6,375 bases of DNA, taken from positions 1 through 6,375 of the forward strand of contig CALKYG010000270.1 of the NCBI GenBank assembly GCA_938003575.1. Direction: 5' to 3'. The stretch is from an uncultured Alphaproteobacteria bacterium (GTDB lineage: Bacteria > Pseudomonadota > Alphaproteobacteria > Caulobacterales > Parvularculaceae). The translations under genes and the position numbers were made by a program. The notes beneath the pieces were generated by a model, which worked only from the letters and a program-made list of their open reading frames with translations, was not told the origin of the DNA and made no database searches. Positions 4,589 through 6,375 of this stretch are shown here, one piece after another. The first letter of the stretch is position 1, and every line of letters starts with the position of its first letter.

Positions 4589-5806
4589 ATGCCAAGACGA
4601 AAGGACGTCACGAAAGTTGTGCTCGCTTACTCGGGCGGGCTCGACACTTCAGTTATCCTAAAGTGGCTGCAGGTCGAATACGGTTGCGAGGTGGTGACAT
4701 TTACAGCCGATCTGGGTCAGGGAGACGAACTCGAGCCTGTTCGCCAAAAGGCGCAGCGAAGCGGCGTAAAGGAGATCTACATTGAGGACCTTCGAGAAGA
4801 ATTCGTGCGCGATTACGTCTTTCCGATGATGCGCGCCAACGCGCTCTATGAGGGTCAGTACCAACTCGGCACTTCGATCGCTCGTCCGTTGATCGCCAAA
4901 CGTCTCGTCGAGATTGCTAAGGAAGCCGGGGCCGACGCTGTCGCCCATGGTGCGACGGGCAAGGGCAATGATCAGGTCCGTTTTGAGCTTTCCGCCTATG
5001 CGCTCAATCCCGACATCAAAGTCATCGCGCCCTGGCGAGAATGGGATCTGACGTCCCGCACAAAGCTCATCTTATGGGCAGAAGCGCATCAGGTCGAGAT
5101 CCCGAAAGACAAGCGAGGCGAAGCGCCGTTCTCGGTCGACGCCAATCTTCTCCATACGTCGTCGGAAGGAAAAGTGCTTGAGGACCCGGCCGTGCCGGCG
5201 CCTGACTATGTCTACCAGCGAACCGTTGACCCTGAAGACGCACCTGACAGGGCCGAAATCATCGAAATCGGCTTTAAAAAGGGCGATGCAATTTCGCTGA
5301 ACGGCGAGTCCATGTCCCCGGCCTCAATCCTTGCTGCGCTGAACGAGTTGGGCCGGAAGCACGGCGTCGGTCGGCTCGATTTCGTTGAAAACCGCTTCGT
5401 CGGCATGAAGTCGCGCGGCGTTTATGAAACGCCGGGCGGGGCCATTCTTCTGGCCGCCCATCGCGGCATCGAGCAGATCACGCTTGATCGCGGCGCCGGA
5501 CACCTGAAAGACGAGATCATGCCGCGCTATGCTGAACTCATATACAACGGGTTCTGGTTCGCCCCCGAGCGCGAGATGCTGCAGGCCCTGATCGACAGAA
5601 GCCAAGAGCATGTTGAGGGAGCCGTGACCGTGAAACTCTACAAGGGTTCCGTCAACGTCATCGGCCGCGCCTCTCCGAAATCGCTGTACTCGATGGCGCA
5701 TGTGACTTTTGAGGAAGACGCGGTCTACGACCAGAAAGACGCTGAAGGCTTCATCAAGCTCAATGCATTGCGCCTGAAGCTGCTGGCTCGCCGGAATATG
5801 CGATGA
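4589..5806 (+). CDS. argG: Argininosuccinate synthase
   Basis: This cytoplasmic enzyme joins citrulline and aspartate using ATP (yielding AMP and pyrophosphate) to make argininosuccinate, the next-to-last step of arginine synthesis. The ATP pyrophosphatase loop YSGGLDTS is at residues 14-21, FTADLGQG at 38-45, and the citrulline/aspartate-binding signature [13 protein letters not shown] at 121-133. [15 protein letters not shown] and the [13 protein letters not shown] segment near the C-terminal third are also highly conserved. The length of 405 aa is normal and all key segments are intact. AAAGGA (4576-4581) lies 7 nt before the ATG. No other arginine gene is visible in the window; argH is not adjacent on the right, since the next gene is convergent. 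The assignment is essentially certain. Confidence 0.97.
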   Translation: MPRRKDVTKVVLAYSGGLDTSVILKWLQVEYGCEVVTFTADLGQGDELEPVRQKAQRSGVKEIYIEDLREEFVRDYVFPMMRANALYEGQYQLGTSIARPLIAKRLVEIAKEAGADAVAHGATGKGNDQVRFELSAYALNPDIKVIAPWREWDLTSRTKLILWAEAHQVEIPKDKRGEAPFSVDANLLHTSSEGKVLEDPAVPAPDYVYQRTVDPEDAPDRAEIIEIGFKKGDAISLNGESMSPASILAALNELGRKHGVGRLDFVENRFVGMKSRGVYETPGGAILLAAHRGIEQITLDRGAGHLKDEIMPRYAELIYNGFWFAPEREMLQALIDRSQEHVEGAVTVKLYKGSVNVIGRASPKSLYSMAHVTFEEDAVYDQKDAEGFIKLNALRLKLLARRNMR

Positions 5807-5858
5807 CCAGCCTGTTGGATCGGGACTGGGGACTAGGCTTCCGCAGATATTTGGATGA

Positions 5859-5870
5859 CCGCCGCGGCGG
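5859..5870. repeat. 12-bp perfect palindrome in the argG-irr convergent gap
   Basis: CCGCCGCGGCGG is an exact palindrome between the two converging genes. GGCGG (5866-5870) can also pair with CCGCC (5877-5881) around a 6-nt loop. Neither structure is followed by a T run on either strand, so I do not call a terminator. The gap (5807-5882) holds nothing else that I can support. Confidence 0.3.
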
Positions 5871-5882
5871 CAAGGCCCGCCC

Positions 5883-6284
5883 CTAGGTCTTTCCGACTCT
5901 GACGACGACATCGATGGCGCGCACTGCAAGCCCCCTCGGTAGTTTCAGCTGTCCCGCGATTTTCAGATCGTCGAGGGAAACGTCTTCGAGACGACCCTCA
6001 TCCTCATCATAGAGGTGATAGTGCGGCTCGACGCGCGTATCAAACCAGGCGGCGCCGCCGTCGAGCGTCACCTTGCGGAGGAGCCCCGCCCTGCAGAACT
6101 CGTTCAGCGTGTTGTAAAGGCTGGCTAGGGAGGGAAGATGGCGCTTCCTGCGCAGGTCATCGAGGGCTTGCTGCGCTGTCACGTGCTTGTGGGCGCCGTC
6201 AAAAAGGTAATCGGCGAGCGCAAGCCTTATTCTCGTCGGCTGAACGCCGACGGAACGCAACAATGACCCAGCATCCGAACCCAT
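5883..6284 (-). CDS. irr: Irr-like Fur-family iron response regulator
   Basis: Irr proteins are alphaproteobacterial transcription factors of the Fur family that sense iron through haem status and control haem synthesis and iron-storage genes. The winged-helix domain covers about residues 8-80: VGVQPTRIRLALADYLF (12-28), then HVTAQQALDDL and the recognition helix in SLASLYNTLNEF (52-63), followed by AGLLRKVTLDGG and WFDTRVEPHYHLYDEDEG. The end, AIDVVVRVGKT, is typical of Irr. Fur's CxxC zinc site is absent (a single Cys at 64). The N-terminal haem-regulatory Cys-Pro motif of Bradyrhizobium Irr is also missing; the protein is short at 133 aa. A conserved His cluster is reduced to H88-Y-H90. 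The start is fixed by an in-frame stop 30 nt upstream; a weak GGA (6295-6293) serves as Shine-Dalgarno. It converges on argG across 76 bp. Confidence 0.88.
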   Translation of the reverse strand: MGSDAGSLLRSVGVQPTRIRLALADYLFDGAHKHVTAQQALDDLRRKRHLPSLASLYNTLNEFCRAGLLRKVTLDGGAAWFDTRVEPHYHLYDEDEGRLEDVSLDDLKIAGQLKLPRGLAVRAIDVVVRVGKT

Positions 6285-6296
6285 AAAACTATTCCA

Positions 6297-6320
6297 TTCG
6301 CTTAATTCAGCTTACTTCGC
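6297..6320. promoter_or_regulatory. Direct-repeat cluster upstream of irr, possible regulator site
   Basis: TTCGCTTA (6297-6304), TTCAGCTTA (6306-6314) and TTCGC (6316-6320) follow each other at steps of 9 and 10 bp, about one helical turn. The first base is 13 bp upstream of the irr start codon, so the cluster lies in its leader or promoter. Such placement would suit autoregulation or control by another metal regulator. No canonical Irr-box or Fur-box palindrome is visible. The remaining bases to 6375 contain no gene start that I can support. Confidence 0.3.
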
Positions 6321-6375
6321 AATGCGATCCGTGTCGAGAACCGCTCTCAAGTTCCCGCAGTCAATATAACGCCAA

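Noticed and set aside
5807..5882. Bidirectional terminator between argG and irr
   Set aside because: A GC palindrome and an alternative stem are present, but neither has a T run on either side.
5324..5929. A 201-codon minus-strand frame opposite the 3' part of argG
   Set aside because: It lies across the conserved argG coding region and enters irr in another frame. No motif is visible, so it is an antisense shadow.
6321..6375. Start of a divergent gene (fabA is often beside irr in this class) or a firm irr promoter
   Set aside because: A TTGACT reads leftward at the far edge, but no acceptable -10 follows at the right distance. No rightward start codon with a ribosome binding site is visible before the window ends.
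1..6375. CRISPR array, tRNA or rRNA genes, insertion sequences or prophage genes
   Set aside because: No regularly spaced long repeats, cloverleaf-like segments, transposase motifs or terminal inverted repeats were seen on either strand.

Overview
The window looks like an alphaproteobacterial chromosome segment. It has moderately high GC and overlapping TGATG gene junctions, and it carries an Irr-type Fur-family iron regulator, which is characteristic of Alphaproteobacteria. Two candidate promoters also resemble the TTGACGS / GCTANAWC pattern known from Caulobacter better than the E. coli consensus. I cannot fix the family or genus. Most of the content is conserved housekeeping sequence; the less explained part is the first 1.4 kb.

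Layout. (1) 1-123, minus: the first codons of rdgB (purine NTP pyrophosphatase), running off the left edge. (2) 124-333: a divergent intergenic region with four spaced copies of an ATCGTTTTTCGA-like element, a candidate rightward promoter, a leader almost free of T, and a well-formed intrinsic terminator that points leftward with no gene in front of it. (3) 334-1436, plus: a likely four-gene operon of two tiny unrecognised hydrophobic proteins (41 and 49 aa), a DUF2975 membrane protein, and its usual partner, a YozG-like XRE regulator. (4) 1479-3052, plus: rlmN and arfB, overlapping by one base and both acting on the ribosome; rlmN appears to be leaderless. (5) 3162-4490, plus: an exported S41-type peptidase homologue. 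(6) 4589-5806, plus: argG, argininosuccinate synthase. (7) 5883-6284, minus: an Irr-like regulator facing argG. (8) 6285-6375: the start of an intergenic region with a small direct-repeat cluster upstream of irr.

How the parts may work together. rlmN modifies 23S rRNA and arfB rescues stalled ribosomes, so the pair forms a small translation-quality unit. The DUF2975/XRE pair probably forms a membrane-linked, self-regulating module, with the ATCG repeats as its candidate operator. The most speculative and most interesting idea concerns the 41-aa membrane peptide. An orphan leftward terminator at 251-285 and a minus-strand TTGACA at 381-386 could define an antisense RNA of about 100 nt covering its ribosome binding site and start codon. 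That geometry recalls type I toxin-antitoxin loci. It is inferred from sequence alone and needs RNA data.
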